Source: Haematobia irritans
Taxonomy: Eukaryota > Arthropoda > Insecta > Diptera > Muscidae
Direction: 5' to 3'
Length of the DNA: 64,000 bases
Assembly (NCBI RefSeq): GCF_050003625.1
Contig: NC_134400.1
Location: forward strand, 225,844,085 to 225,908,084
The position numbers and the translations under genes were made by a program. How positions within the stretch are numbered: the stretch's first letter is position 1; every line of letters starts with the position of its first letter. The notes beneath the pieces were generated by a model, which did no database searches, was not told the origin of the DNA, and worked only from the letters and a program-made list of their open reading frames with translations. Below are positions 34,296 to 46,192 of the stretch, one piece after another.

Positions 34296-34475
34296 GCGAG
34301 AGCCCCCCTTTTGGGTTCTAACGGCCCCCTTTTGGCCATCGTTTTATTGTTTCTCTATTCGCGAGAGCCCCCTTTTTTGGGGTTCTACCGGGTCCCCTTT
34401 TGACCCATCGCTACTTTGTCGCGAGAGCCCCCCTTTTGGGTTCTACCAGGTCCCCTTCTGACCTTACGTACCTAT
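34296..34475 (+). repeat. Three GC-rich ~60-bp tandem repeats after the second gene
   Basis: GCGAGAGCCCCC begins at 34296, 34361 and 34421 (periods 65 and 60). Each unit continues with TTTTGGG-TTCTA, a GG(C/T)CCCCTTTTG block and GACC- or GGCC-type ends. The CCCCCTTTTGGG cores are partly self-complementary, so each unit could fold as a short RNA hairpin. The G+C content contrasts sharply with the AT-rich flanks. Confidence 0.85.
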
Positions 34476-35033
34476 TTTTGTTAGTTTTTTTTTGTAATCT
34501 AGTCTTAAGTTGAAGTTGAAAAGATAAATAACGAATAAATTGAATTTTTTATAAATGAACTGAAAGAAACTCACTTGCACTGCACTTAGCCTAATATTGT
34601 ATTTTAAGTTTAGTTTAATTACAACATACCTTGATGTTGCAAGGCGGCCGGCAATGTTTAAGTTAGAAGAAAGTTTAATTTGGTTTAATAGTGATCGTTA
34701 AAATTTTGTATACTACTTTTTGGTGCATCCCTGGCAGAGTAGAAATGTCATAATTCGAACATTATTTTGTCTTGTCAAAAGCCCCCACCTTCCGCCATCT
34801 TGGTTGAGAGCATCTTTCTTGTCATTGTTTTTTTCTTGTTATCGATAAGCCAATTGGTGCGGTTGCAAATTTATCCATATCGTTGGAAATTATAGGTAAT
34901 ATTGTTTACCATTAATTATAATAGAAAACACCTTAATAAAACCTTCTGCTCTTGTTATATATTGAAAATATTAAACTATCGTGTTTTTATTTTTCTCTAT
35001 ATTTACATATTTTTTCGCAATCGGCGAACACCT
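34476..35033 (+). other. 3' region of the core
   Basis: The 560-bp AT-rich stretch between the GC-rich repeats and the right array contains a polyA signal at 34534-34539 and a GCCATCTTG motif (34794-34802) resembling Pho/YY1 sites. I see no 3' LTR, no polypurine tract and no repeat of the 5' region. Confidence 0.4.
34534..34539 (+). terminator. Polyadenylation signal AATAAA of the core transcript
   Basis: AATAAA lies 250 bases after the stop of the second gene, in an AT-rich stretch with a second near-match just upstream. It is the first good signal after both genes. Confidence 0.5.
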
Positions 35034-38000
35034 TATATTAATACATCCAAGTTAGTATGTTTCCTTTAAATTGCATAAAACACAAATTTCTGGATTGGTT
35101 TCGAATATAGCGACCATATAGCCGTAAAGTACATGTCACGCCCTTTCTTCTGATACCAAAATATCCTGGGCAGTTTTGCACAGTGGGACATTTTTCCTTA
35201 TATTAATACATCCAAGTTAGTATTTTTCCTTTAAATTGCATAAAACACAAATTTCTGGATTGGTTTCGAATATAGCGACCATATAGCCAGAAAGTACACG
35301 TCACGTCCTTTCTTCTGATACCAAAATATCCTGGGCAGTTTTGCACAGTGGGACATTTTTCCTTATATTAATACATCCAAGTTAGTATTTTTCCTTTAAA
35401 TTGCATAAAACACAAATTTCTGGATTGGTTTCGAATATAGCGACCATATAGCCAGAAAGTACACGTCACGTCCTTTCTTCTGATACCAAAATATCCTGGG
35501 CAGTTTTGCACAGTGGGATATTTTTCTTTATATTTCGAACGTAGTTTGCATTTTTGCATAAAATTGGACAAAGCACACATTTCTGGATTGGTATTGGATA
35601 TAAAAACCACTTAGCCGTAAAGTCCATGTCACGCCCTTTCTCCTGATACCAAAATATCCTGGGCAGTTTGGCACAGTGGGCCAGTTTTCTTTATATTTCT
35701 ATCATAGTTCGTAATTTCCTATTAACTTGGATAAAACACAATTTTCTGGATTGATTTCGAATATAGAAATCTTTTATCCATAAAGTACATGTCACGCCCT
35801 TTCTCCCGATACCAAAATATCCTGGGCAGTTGTGCACAGTGGGATATTTTTCCTTATATTAATACATCCAAGTTAGTATGTTTCCTTTAAATTGCATAAA
35901 ACACAAATTTCTGGATTGGTTTCGAATATAGCGGCCATATAGCCGTAAAGTACATGTCACGCCCTTTCTCCTGATACCAAAATATCCTGGGCAGTTTGGC
36001 ACAGTGGGCCAGTTTTCTTTATATTTCTATCATAGTTCGTAATTTCCTATTAACTTGGATAAAACACAATTTTCTGGATTGATTTCGAATATAGATATCT
36101 TTTATCCATAAAGTACATGTCACGCCCTTTCTCCCGATTCCAAAATATCCTGGGCAGTTTTGCACAGTGGGACATTTTTCCTTATATTAATACATCCAAG
36201 TTAGTATTCTTCCTTTAAATTGCATAAAACACAAATTTCTGGATTGGTTTCGAATATAGCGACCATATAGCCAGAAAGTACACGTCACGTCCTTTCTTCT
36301 GATACCAAAATATCCTGGGCAGTACATGTCACGCCCTTTCTCCTGATACCAAAATATCCTGGGCAGTTTGGCACAGTGGGCCAGTTTTCTTTATATTTCT
36401 ATCATAGTTCGTAATTTCCTATTAACTTGGATAAAACACAATTTTCTGGATTGATTTCGAATATAGATATCTTTTATCCATAAAGTACATGTCACGCCCT
36501 TTCTCCCGATTCCAAAATATCCTGGGCAGTTTTGCACAGTGGGACATTTTTCCTTATATTAATACATCCAAGTTAGTATTTTTCCTTTAAATTGCATAAC
36601 ACACAAATTTCTGGATTGGTTTCGAATATAGCGACCCTATAGCCAGAAAGTACACGTCACGCCCTTTCTTCTGATACCAAAATATCCTGGGCAGTTTTGC
36701 ACAGTGGGATATTTTTCTTTATATTTCGAACGTAGTTTGCATTTTTGCATAAAATTGGACAAACCACACATTTTTGGATTGGTATTGGATATAAAATCCT
36801 TTTAGCCGTAAAGTACATGTCACGCCCTTTCTCCTGATACCAAAATATCCTGGGCAGTTTGGCACAGTGGGCCAGTTTTCTTTATATTTCTATCATAGTT
36901 CGTAATTTCCTATTAACTTGGATAAAACACAATTTTCTGGATTGATTTCGAATATAGAAATCTTTTATCCATAAAGTACATGTCACGCCCTTTCTCCCGA
37001 TACCAAAATATCCTGGGCAGTTTTGCACAGTGGGACATTTTTCCTTATATTAATACATCCAAGTTAGTATGTTTCCTTTAAATTGCATAAAACACAAATT
37101 TCTGGATTGGTTTCGAATATAGCGACCATATAGCCGTAAAGAACATGTCACGCCATTTCTCCTGATACCAAAATATCCTGGGCAGTTTTGCACAGTGGGA
37201 CATTTTTCCTTATATTAATACATCCAAGTTAGTATGTTTCCTTTAAATTGCATAAAACACAAATTTCTGGATTGGTTTCGAATATAGCAACCATATAGCC
37301 GTAAAGTACATGTCACGCCCTTTCTTCTGATACCAAAATATCCTGGGCAGTTTTGCACAGTGGGACATTTTTCCTTATATTAATACATCCAAGTTAGTAT
37401 TTTTCCTTTAAATTGCATAAAACACACATTTCTGGATTGGTTTCGAATATAGCGACCATATAGCCAGAAAGTACACGTCACGCCCTTTCTTCTGATACCA
37501 AAATATCCTGGGCAGTTTTGCACAGTGGGATATTTTTCTTTATATTTCGAACGTAGTTTGCATTTTTGCATAAAATTGGACAAAACACACATTTTTGGAT
37601 AGGTATTGGATATAAAATCCTTTTAGCCATAAAGTACATGTCACGCCCTTTCTCTTGATACCAAAATATCCTGGGCAGTTTGGCACAGTGGGCCAGTTTT
37701 CTTTATATTTCTATCATAGTTCGTAATTTCCTATTAACTTGGACAAAACACAATTTTCTGGATTGATTTCGAATATAGAAATCTTTTATCCATAAAGTAC
37801 ATGTTACGCCCTTTCTCCCGATTCCAAAATATCCTGGGCAGTTTTGCACAGTGGGACATTTTTCCTTATATTAATACATCCAAGTTAGTATTTTTCCTTT
37901 AAATTGCATAAAACAAAAATTTCTGGATTGGTTTCGAATATAGCGACCATATAGCCAGAAAGTACACGTCACGCCCTTTCCTCTGATACCAAAATATCCT

Positions 38001-39660
38001 GGCCAGTTTTGCACAGTGGGACATTTTTCCTTATATTAATACATCCAAGTTAGTATTTTTCCTTTAAATTGCATAAAACACAAATTTCTGGATTGGTTTC
38101 GAATATAGCGACCATATAAACAGAAAGTACACGTCACGTCCTTTCTTCTGATACCAAAATATCCTGGGCAGTTTTGCACAGTGGGATATTTTTCTTTATA
38201 TTTCGAACGTAGTTTGCATGTTTGCATAAAATTGGACAAAGCACACATTTCTGCATTGGTATTGGATATAAAAACCTTTTAGCCGTAAAGTACATGTCAC
38301 GCCCTTTCTCCTGGTACCAAAATATCCTGGGCAGTTTGGCACAGTGGGCCAGTTTTCTTTATATTTCTATCATATTTCGTAATTTCCTATTAACTTGGAT
38401 AAAACACAATTTTCTGGATTGATTTCGAATATAGAAATCTTTTATCCATAAAGTACATGTCACGCCCTTTCTCCCGATACCAAAATATCCTGGGCAGTTG
38501 TGCACAGTGGGACATTTTTCCTTATATTAATACATCCAAGTTAGTATGTTTCCTTTAAATTGCATAAAACACAAATTTCTGGATTGGTTTCGAATATAGC
38601 GACCATATAGCCGTAAAGTACGTGTCACGCCCTTTCTCCTGATACCAAAATATCCTGGGCAGTTTGGCACAGTGGGCCAGTTTTCTTTATATTTCTCTCA
38701 TAGTTCGTAATTTCCTATTAACTTGGATAAAACACAATTTTCTGGATTGATTTCGAATATAGATATCTTTTATCCATAAAGTACATGTCACGCCCTTTCT
38801 CCCGATTCCAAAATATCCTGGGCAGTTTTGCACAGTGGGACATTTTTCCTTATATTAATACATCCAAGTTAGTATTCTTCCTTTAAATTGCATAAAATAC
38901 AAATTTCTGGATTGGTTTCGAATAGAGCGACCATATAGCCAAAAAGTACACGTCACGCCTTTCTTCTGATACCAAAATATCCTGGGCAGTTTTGCACAGT
39001 GGGACATTTTTCCTTATATTAATACATCCAAGTTAGTATTTTTCCTTTAAATTGCATAAAACACAAATTTCTGGATTGGTTTCGAATATAGCGACCATAT
39101 AGCCAGAAAGTACACGTCACGTCCTTTCTTTTGATACCAAAATATCCTGGGCAATTTTGCACAGTGGGATATTTTTCTTTATATTTCGAACGTAGTTTGC
39201 ATTTTTGCATAAAATTGGACAAAACACACATTTTTGGATTGGTATTGGATATAAAATCCTTTTAGCCGTAAAGTACATGTCACGGCCTTTCTCCTGATAC
39301 CAAAATATCCTGGGCAGTTTGGCACAGTGGGCCAGTTTTCTTTATATTTCTATCATAGTTCGTAATTTCCTATTAACTTGGATAAAACACAATTTTCTGG
39401 ATTGATTTCGAGTATAGAAATCTTTTATCCATAAAGTACATGTCATGCCCTTTCTCGCGATACCAAAATATCCTGGGCAGTTTTGCACAGTGGGACATTT
39501 TTCCTTATATTAATACATCCAAGTTAGTATTTTTCCTTTAAATTGCATAAAACACAAATTTCTGGATTGGTTTCGAATATAGCGACCATATAGCCAGAAA
39601 GTACACGTCACGCCCTTTCTCCTGGTATCAAAATATCATGGGCAGTTTTGCACAGTGGCC
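35034..39660 (-). repeat. Right subterminal satellite array, about 28 monomers
   Basis: The array has the same 163-165-bp A, B and C monomers as the left array but inverted (GCACAGTGGG words, CCTGGGCAG cores). CCTGGGCAG-type cores occur 29 times; one unit near 36314-36358 is cut to about 45 bp. The array is nearly twice as long as the left one, so the element is asymmetrical inside its matched ends. The first subtypes from the outer edge (A, B) match those of the left array. Confidence 0.9.
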
Positions 39661-39952
39661 TGAATTTATAAAAAATAATGATCTATTAGTGCGGTTTTAT
39701 TTCTGCAATATCTCAATCGTTATTGTGTCTTTTATCCATGTTACCTTATATTCTGAAAGTGCACTCCGAGACCTTTATTATGGTATCAAATTTGTCGGTT
39801 ATTTAATTTATTATTGGTTAAAATTAGTCAAAATAAATATAACCATTTTTTGGTCGCTTTAGCATAACTCAATTAACCCATTCGGTGCGCCGCTAAATCT
39901 GTCTGGTTTGTGTCTTAGCTATTTACAATTTACAATTTATCTTCACGCACAT
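39661..39952 (-). repeat. Right outer terminal inverted repeat (292 bp)
   Basis: The repeat is the inverse of 24299-24590, ending CTTCACGCACAT. Differences by eye are few single bases and one extra A. Confidence 0.9.
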
Positions 39953-39961
39953 TCGAAAATT
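39953..39961 (+). repeat. 9-bp target-site duplication, right copy
   Basis: TCGAAAATT directly follows the right inverted repeat and leads back into family D sequence (TAGATCTACAAAGTGGTGCA). Confidence 0.85.
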
Positions 39962-40032
39962 TAGATCTACAAAGTGGTGCAGGGTATAATATGGTCGGCC
40001 CCGCCCGACTTTAGACTTTCCTTACTTGTTTT
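39953..40032 (+). repeat. Family D, last 80 bp
   Basis: GATCTACAAAGTGGTGCAGG, GTCGGCCCCGCCCGACTTTA and CTTACTTG match 63422-63498 and complete the family D copy that breaks off at 24298. Confidence 0.8.
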
Positions 40033-41399
40033 TTTTATTGAAATGTTGCTGTTCTCGGATATTTCGATTATGGACTTTCTCCTTACAAAGCTCATGTCTA
40101 ACATAAATTTTCTAAAACAAGCCAACATTTCCGGTGGGTTCACTCTTCAATTTATATATTTCTGAGATTTCCTTACATTATCTTATCAATTGATAAACAA
40201 AACCCTAAACTTTTGTAAAATACTTGTGTTTAAATCGCTTAAAGAAGTTCGTAATATTTGTTGTTAATTATTTTCATGCATTGAGTTTGGACGATTTGGC
40301 GTTTTTCAAGTGTGTTTTAGCGAAATTGCGCCAAATTGGACAAGCAAATGTTAGAGTCAGTCTTGTTTACATCCAAAGATGAACGCTTATTTAGAAAGGC
40401 CCATAACGATCTTATAAGTCTAGTACAAAAATATTTAATGTTTTTTTAGCTATTTTTTTTTCTTTTTTGCACTTTTAACTATTTTTTGGGAAAATCTAGC
40501 GGTTTTTGGTGAAACAATTCTAGCAACCCTGTTGAAAAGGGGACACCAAATGATCAATCGCGTAATGAAGGGACATTTGCATCTTGAAAATATATATTGT
40601 TGTTCCAGCACCACAAGGAATATGTTCTTTGCAGATTAACTGCAACCGTCTTGCTCTAAAAATGAACTTGAATCGGGATTTCTACACAATATAATTTATA
40701 CAATAGTAAAAATAGTATTTACCTAATATATAATATAATAATTGATTGAATTGAAAAATAATTAATGTATTGTATGGAAGTTCTTGAACTACAAATTGTT
40801 ACATCCGAATTTAAAAACACTTTCAATTAGAATTGGAATTAACTTTCCGCAATGTTTTCTCTAATTCACTCAACTCAGCAGACATCTGGAAAATAAGTAA
40901 AGCGTTTCCGCTAAATAAACTGGCTGAATTCCGAGAAGAAAAAAAGAAGACTCGTTCATGCGTGGATTTATCAAGAGCATTGAACGTATTGTACATTCTC
41001 GAAAGCGGCTACCCTCTAAATTTGAATCAGATAGGATCTTGTTTTTCGAAGGTAAACCATGCAATAACAACAAAGAATATTGGAAGGTAGTGTATAGTTA
41101 ATTTGCACGAAATAGTTAGAACTGTAGGAATTTCACGAGATGTTCGAAGTTATAGGTGCTGCGTGTACTCATTGTGCTAACGTGAAACTATCGTGTATTT
41201 ATTGTAGACCAAGGCAAATTCTAAACAATGGGATGTAGCTGAAAAGCTTACGTGACGTGAATGAAAGCGAGGACTACCATGCCAGCCGAAAATGTGGTGT
41301 AAACCATTTTTTGGATTTCAGAGTAAAATAACAGTAGTATTTGAATTAAATGGCCGATTGGAAGAACAGACTGTCTCTCTCCCATTGCTAGAGTGCATA
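40033..41399. other. Unassigned AT-rich DNA
   Basis: I see no supported gene. An 85-codon frame at 40833-41090 is Lys- and Leu-rich without recognisable domains; I leave it uncalled. Confidence 0.3.
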
Positions 41400-42281
41400 C
41401 ACGGATGAAAAAGACTGTTTTTCATATGTTTGGCTATAAACATTATATGTTTGGAACACAAATTTTTAAACACAATATTTTTGAGTGCAAGCATATAATG
41501 TTCATAAACTAGCATAACATGTTTGGGACATATATGTTAATATGTTAGAACATATTATGTTTGGGACATAAAATGTTTGTAAATATAATATGCTTGGATG
41601 CAAACATATATTAATTTAGAAATAGCCTATAAACATATATGTGTTTAGTAGCTTGGAGCGCTATAAACATATATGTGTTTAGTAGCTTGGAGCGCTATTT
41701 AACAGGGAGCGATATTGAATTAAGTTGGTGGTTGCTTGTTATTACAAAATTAACATTTTATTTTTCCTTGGGCAATTGATCAGCTACTTCTTTGATAACC
41801 TAACCTAACCTAACCTTCTTTGATCCTTACAAACTGTGTGGTCCGCTGTTCGAATCCCCATCCGGCAAAAGGTAAAATTAAAATAAAATAAAAATCATAA
41901 AATTGAATAATTTCTTCTACAATGTTTGTATTACAGAAAAAGGTGCTAAGAACTAAAAAATCTCTTGGAAGTGAGAAAGATGTGGGGGAATATACAATTA
42001 GGCAGAAACAAAATTTTGAGCATTCAGGTCGAAAACCTATGTTGTTAGCACCTATATTATCTGTTTATTTTCATAATTCATTATGATTGTAAATAAATAT
42101 ATAAATAAATAAAATTTTGAGCACAATATTGTTTGGGAGAATTTTTTTTTAAGCATATAATATTTTTAGGCGCAAAATGCTTCCAAGCATATTATATGTT
42201 CACATAATAACATATTGTTTTTTAGAAGACAACATTATTGAATTTGGATGCAAAAATACAAAATGTTTGGAACTTAGACTA
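41400..42281 (-). mobile_element. Family B TIR element, copy 2 (truncated)
   Basis: The copy begins with the inverted right end CACGGATGAAAAAGACTG and follows copy 3 (46322-47295) in reverse. It breaks off at about 42281, lacking roughly the last 170 bp. It retains the SINE-like module (41820-42010) with B-box-like GTTCGAATCCCC. A 34-bp segment is duplicated in tandem at 41627-41694. Confidence 0.75.
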
Positions 42282-44193
42282 CACATGACATTATATAGAC
42301 ACAAATATCAATCGAATGATATCCATCATGGTAAGTCAAGTGTTTATAACAACTTTACTTCAACCAAAAGGGAAAATGTGTAACTGTTATATTTCAAGTT
42401 TCTGTTAAATTTCCATGACCAAACGAATAGCGTCAAAGAGACAATTATTCATTTGAAATGTTTTATGTGATTATCTCCGCAGACTGTCGGTATGTAGCCT
42501 TATTCGGCAAAAACAATTAATTAATTTAACACATTCCGCAACATGCAAATGGGAAATGAAAGACACTCGCATGGCAAAATCGCTTCGACTGCGGCCTGTT
42601 GCACTTGATCATTTATAATTACCCGGAAAATCGACGAAACCAATTGAGAAACAATGGCCAGAGTCAACAAATTAAGCTGATAATTCAATGTTTCTGCTCT
42701 GTGAGTTTTGAACGAGCATTTAATTGTGGCCCCAGAAATAATTTCCATTGTTGAGAGCAGATATTCCATAGATTTATCCGTTACATATCAAAGTGAACCA
42801 CATCGACTTGACTTGGGGGTTCACTTTACCTCACAACTATTCCAAATGGCTTAGATTCAATTAGCGTCTCTGGCCAGTTTGTGTGGGCTGTAGCGTTTAA
42901 GAGTTACATTTACATCTTTGATCGATCATATGCATTGATTTGATCTTGGACTAAGAATTCTTTCAAAGTCATCCGCAATGCAATCTACACCCAACACTTG
43001 GAGGGAGGGGTAGGTGATTGAGATTATCATCATTTTGGAATCTTTAATTAAATAACAATAATTCTTTCAAGCTAAACCGCTTAGCAATACAGCCAATATC
43101 CATTGCAAACTGATGTCGCCAGAAAAAGAGCATGGCACATTAATTGCACTTGTCTCCCAAATACAATATTTTGAGGTGGAGGAGGTTCCTTTCAATATCA
43201 TCAACATTTGAAATCAGACGGCCAATAATGTAATGTTTATAACAATGAGTTCACCGAAATGGGCCAAAAATCAAGAATTACTTTGAAAGTAGCTTACATT
43301 GATGGGAGAATTCCTTTAAAGGAAAATATTAAAGTATTGTAGCTAATACAGCAGGATCATTGGCACATTTAGTCCCATCTAAGTCTTAGTTTTTGTTGGA
43401 TGCTTAGAGGAGTATCGCTGGTATGTCTCATATCCCCGAAGCTAACATATCGTTGGTGTAGATATAGTGAAAAATTCTCAAGCCATTGTAATGGGGGAAA
43501 TGTAATGGGGTTTCCCCATTTTTTCTTTCCATAGACTTGGTTGCTGAAGAGTTTTATTTTTGATTAATATCTTCCATTTTGCCATTTTTGTTGGTTGCAT
43601 TGTAACTGGAGACTAGCTGCAACATGTCAATGCAATTTTTGAGTAACATTCTCTTTGTAGTATGTGAAACCATCAAGGTCGGAATACAGGTGGTTCTTTT
43701 TTGATAAGGGGCGCCTACATAAAGAGTTTAACTACTTGATTAGGTAAGGTAGTATTATGGACTCTATATTGGGACATAATTTGAAGTAACCTCTAACATC
43801 CGCATGAAAAAAAAAAAGTGCCGATGCAGAAGTATATTCTTATTTTTTATCCTTGTCTCATAAATTGCAAGTTAGTCCACATAGAATCTAATTTCAAGAG
43901 GATAACTTGTTTCGAGATAGTGGTTTACCAATGTGGTTTAGTTTATAAAGGGGTGCACACAAATTTTGTACGAACACAATTAGTAAATAAATTCAGGTAT
44001 TACAATTTATTTCATTTCATATGGCATCACCAATACCATTTTGTGTCACATACACTACTACATATTTTTCTATCACCTATGTAAGAGCTTTGTCAGCAAG
44101 AGATTTTTATTTAAATTAGCTAAAAAAGTACCTATTTATCAGTGCTGCTCATTCGTTTCTGTACTTTCTTCGTAGGGCTCCGAGAGCATGACA
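42282..44193. other. Unassigned DNA
   Basis: I see no gene or repeat I can support in this 1.9-kb stretch; open frames are under 90 codons. It is somewhat less AT-rich than its neighbours and could be unique host sequence. Confidence 0.3.
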
Positions 44194-44339
44194 AACAGAA
44201 CCAGGGATCCGGAGCGGTCCATTTTTTTTCGCTCCGGAGAAAAAAAAACCGCTCCGCTCCGAGAAAAAAAAATCGCTCCGCTCCGCTCCTCTTCGAGAAA
44301 ATTATAGTACAAACATTGTATTATTTGTTCAATTGAGTT

Positions 44340-44998
44340 TTATTTTATTTAGAAAAATCGGGCGGTACATATATGGGAGCTATAGCTAAATCTGAACCGA
44401 TTTCGATGATTTTTTGCACATATACTAGTTAGAGCTATAGAAGATTACATTTCGCCAACTTTGAGTAAGATCGGTTGATAAATAAGGGTTTTATGAACTA
44501 ATTTGGCAAAATCGGGCGATACATATATATGGGACCTATATCTAAATCTTAACAGATTTCGATGAAATTTTCAGACTTAAAGGATGATACAGAAGATTAT
44601 TTTGTGCTAAATTTGACGACGATCGGTTAGTAAAAAAGTGCAACGTGACCCCATTTGTCGAAATCGGGCAATACATATATATGGGAGCTATATCTAAATT
44701 TGATCCGATTTCTTCCAAATTCAATAACGTTCGTCCTTGTGCCCAAAAAAACTCCCTGTACCAAATTTCATCAAAATCGGTTAATAATTGCGACCGAAAT
44801 CCTGTGAACAACAAATACATGGACAGACGGACGGATGGACAGACGGACACCAAGCGCTAGATCGACTCAGGAGGTGATTCTTAGTCGATCGGTATATATT
44901 TTATGGGGTCTAAAATCAATATTTCTTGTAGGCACATTTTTTGGCAGATCAAACTTATTATACCCTAACAACTATGTGGTTTAGGGTATAATGACTTT
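44340..44998 (+). repeat. Dispersed repeat with tandem ATCGG/CATATATATGGGA units
   Basis: Units with AAATCGGGC-ATACATATAT, GGGA-CTATA and AAATTT-ATC recur about every 150 bp. The stretch then has GACAGACGGAC blocks and ends in a small terminal hairpin, ATACCCTAA...TTAGGGTATA. The style resembles family D, but I do not see direct sequence identity. Confidence 0.5.
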
Positions 44999-44999
44999 A

Positions 45000-45275
45000 A
45001 AACAATGTGTTGAAACATTTTATTAATTTTGAAGGGTTTTTCAGAAATATTAAATCCATTTTGACTTCATTAAAACGAAATTTGCATTCATGTTAGGATA
45101 CACATTTTTATGTCGAATCATTTCGCTATAAGGATAAACAGACTTCATTGAAAAGTTTAGAGACTTTTAGACAAGGAAAAACTTTTTTTCAGAGAAATAC
45201 GTCTTCTATTCTAAGCAAAATTAGTATTTGAAGCGTGTGAAGTATTTGGCCTCCCGACAATATTCTTTGCGGTGC
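45000..45275 (+). mobile_element. Family C MITE fragment
   Basis: The segment is colinear with the right two thirds of 45786-46192 (AGAGAAATACGTCTTC, AAGCAAAATT, CGACAATATT). The left end is missing and the right end is decayed. Confidence 0.6.
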
Positions 45276-45785
45276 ACCATCAACTATTTAATATGTGATA
45301 GAAACCAAATTTATGAAAATGGACCAAAATGGACCAAATTCTGTTTGGTCTGACCATCGGACCAAATTTAAAAATTAGAAATCTTTTGGACCAATTTTGG
45401 TCCGATCGGACCAAAACGGCAACGCTGATTGGAATTGAAAGTCTATACACAGAGTAGAAGTAACTACTCTCCGAAAGTTTTTTTTTGTTTTGCAACAGAC
45501 GTAGAGAAGAGGTTTTGTTATATTTGTAATGTGTGTGTGTATGTTTATGTTTGCAACAACCTCCATCGACATCAGTCCGTGGTATACCTACGAATATTCT
45601 TACTCAGATCTCGTGTTACCTAATTTCGCTTTTTTCCCCTTTATTGTATAATAAATGTATATGCGCACATTTTTCAACCAAAATTGAAACTATCCATAAT
45701 TTTAATTCAATTTTCGAGAACTAATATCAGAAATAAGAGAATGCTAGGATATAGTACAATAGTAAAGCAAATATGAATGTCCTTA

Positions 45786-46192
45786 CACTGAAAAAAAGCA
45801 TGCCCGGTTCCAAAGAATTTGTCTTTAGTTTAACAGTTTGGGTATTAATTCCGAGCCGTCTTTAAAATAAAGTGTTGAAAAACATGTCTTATTTTTTAAC
45901 GATTTTTTGAGATGCAAAAAGGAAACAAATTTAAAGACAATTTTATTAATTTTAAAGAATTTTTCTTAATTATTAAAGTCACGTTGACCTTACCTCTTTC
46001 ATGTTATGATACACATTTTTAAGTAAAATCACTTAATTATAAGGACAGTACAACTTCATTCAAAAATTTATTGCCTTTTGGACAAGAAAAAAACTTTATT
46101 TTAGAGAAATACGTCTTCCATGTTAAGCAAAATTTGCATTCTTATTCTAAGGACATGGAATCTTTGACTTCACGACAATATTTTTTTCAGTG
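45786..46192 (+). mobile_element. Family C MITE (CACTGAAAAAAA ends)
   Basis: The 407-bp element starts CACTGAAAAAAAG and ends TTTTTTTCAGTG, with TA outside both ends (45784-45785, 46193-46194). It is non-coding and has a characteristic ATTAATTCCGAGCC block near the left end. Confidence 0.8.

Larger units (their letters stand above)
24299..39952 (+). mobile_element. Foldback-like 15.65-kb element carrying BEL/Pao genes
   Basis: From outside in, the element has 292-bp terminal inverted repeats, inverted satellite arrays (24591-27030 and 35034-39660), and an 8-kb core with two genes. It starts ATGTGCGTGAAG, ends with the exact inverse, and is flanked by the 9-bp duplication TCGAAAATT. Long repetitive inverted ends and a 9-bp duplication are features of Drosophila Foldback (FB) elements; Mutator-like elements also make duplications of about this length. 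The cargo, however, is a BEL/Pao-type polyprotein gene plus a second gag/protease-like gene, with no LTRs that I can find. It sits in family D, whose sequence resumes exactly after the right duplication. The boundaries are seen directly; the Foldback comparison is an inference from architecture. Confidence 0.85.

Noticed and set aside
34252..34461. 69-codon frame across the GC-rich repeats
   Set aside because: It follows the three tandem repeats and translates to the repeated Pro/Phe-rich peptide expected from them, with no independent support.
24591..39660. CRISPR-like array
   Set aside because: The monomers are 163-165 bp, almost wholly similar, without short repeats and unique spacers, and the setting is an insect genome.
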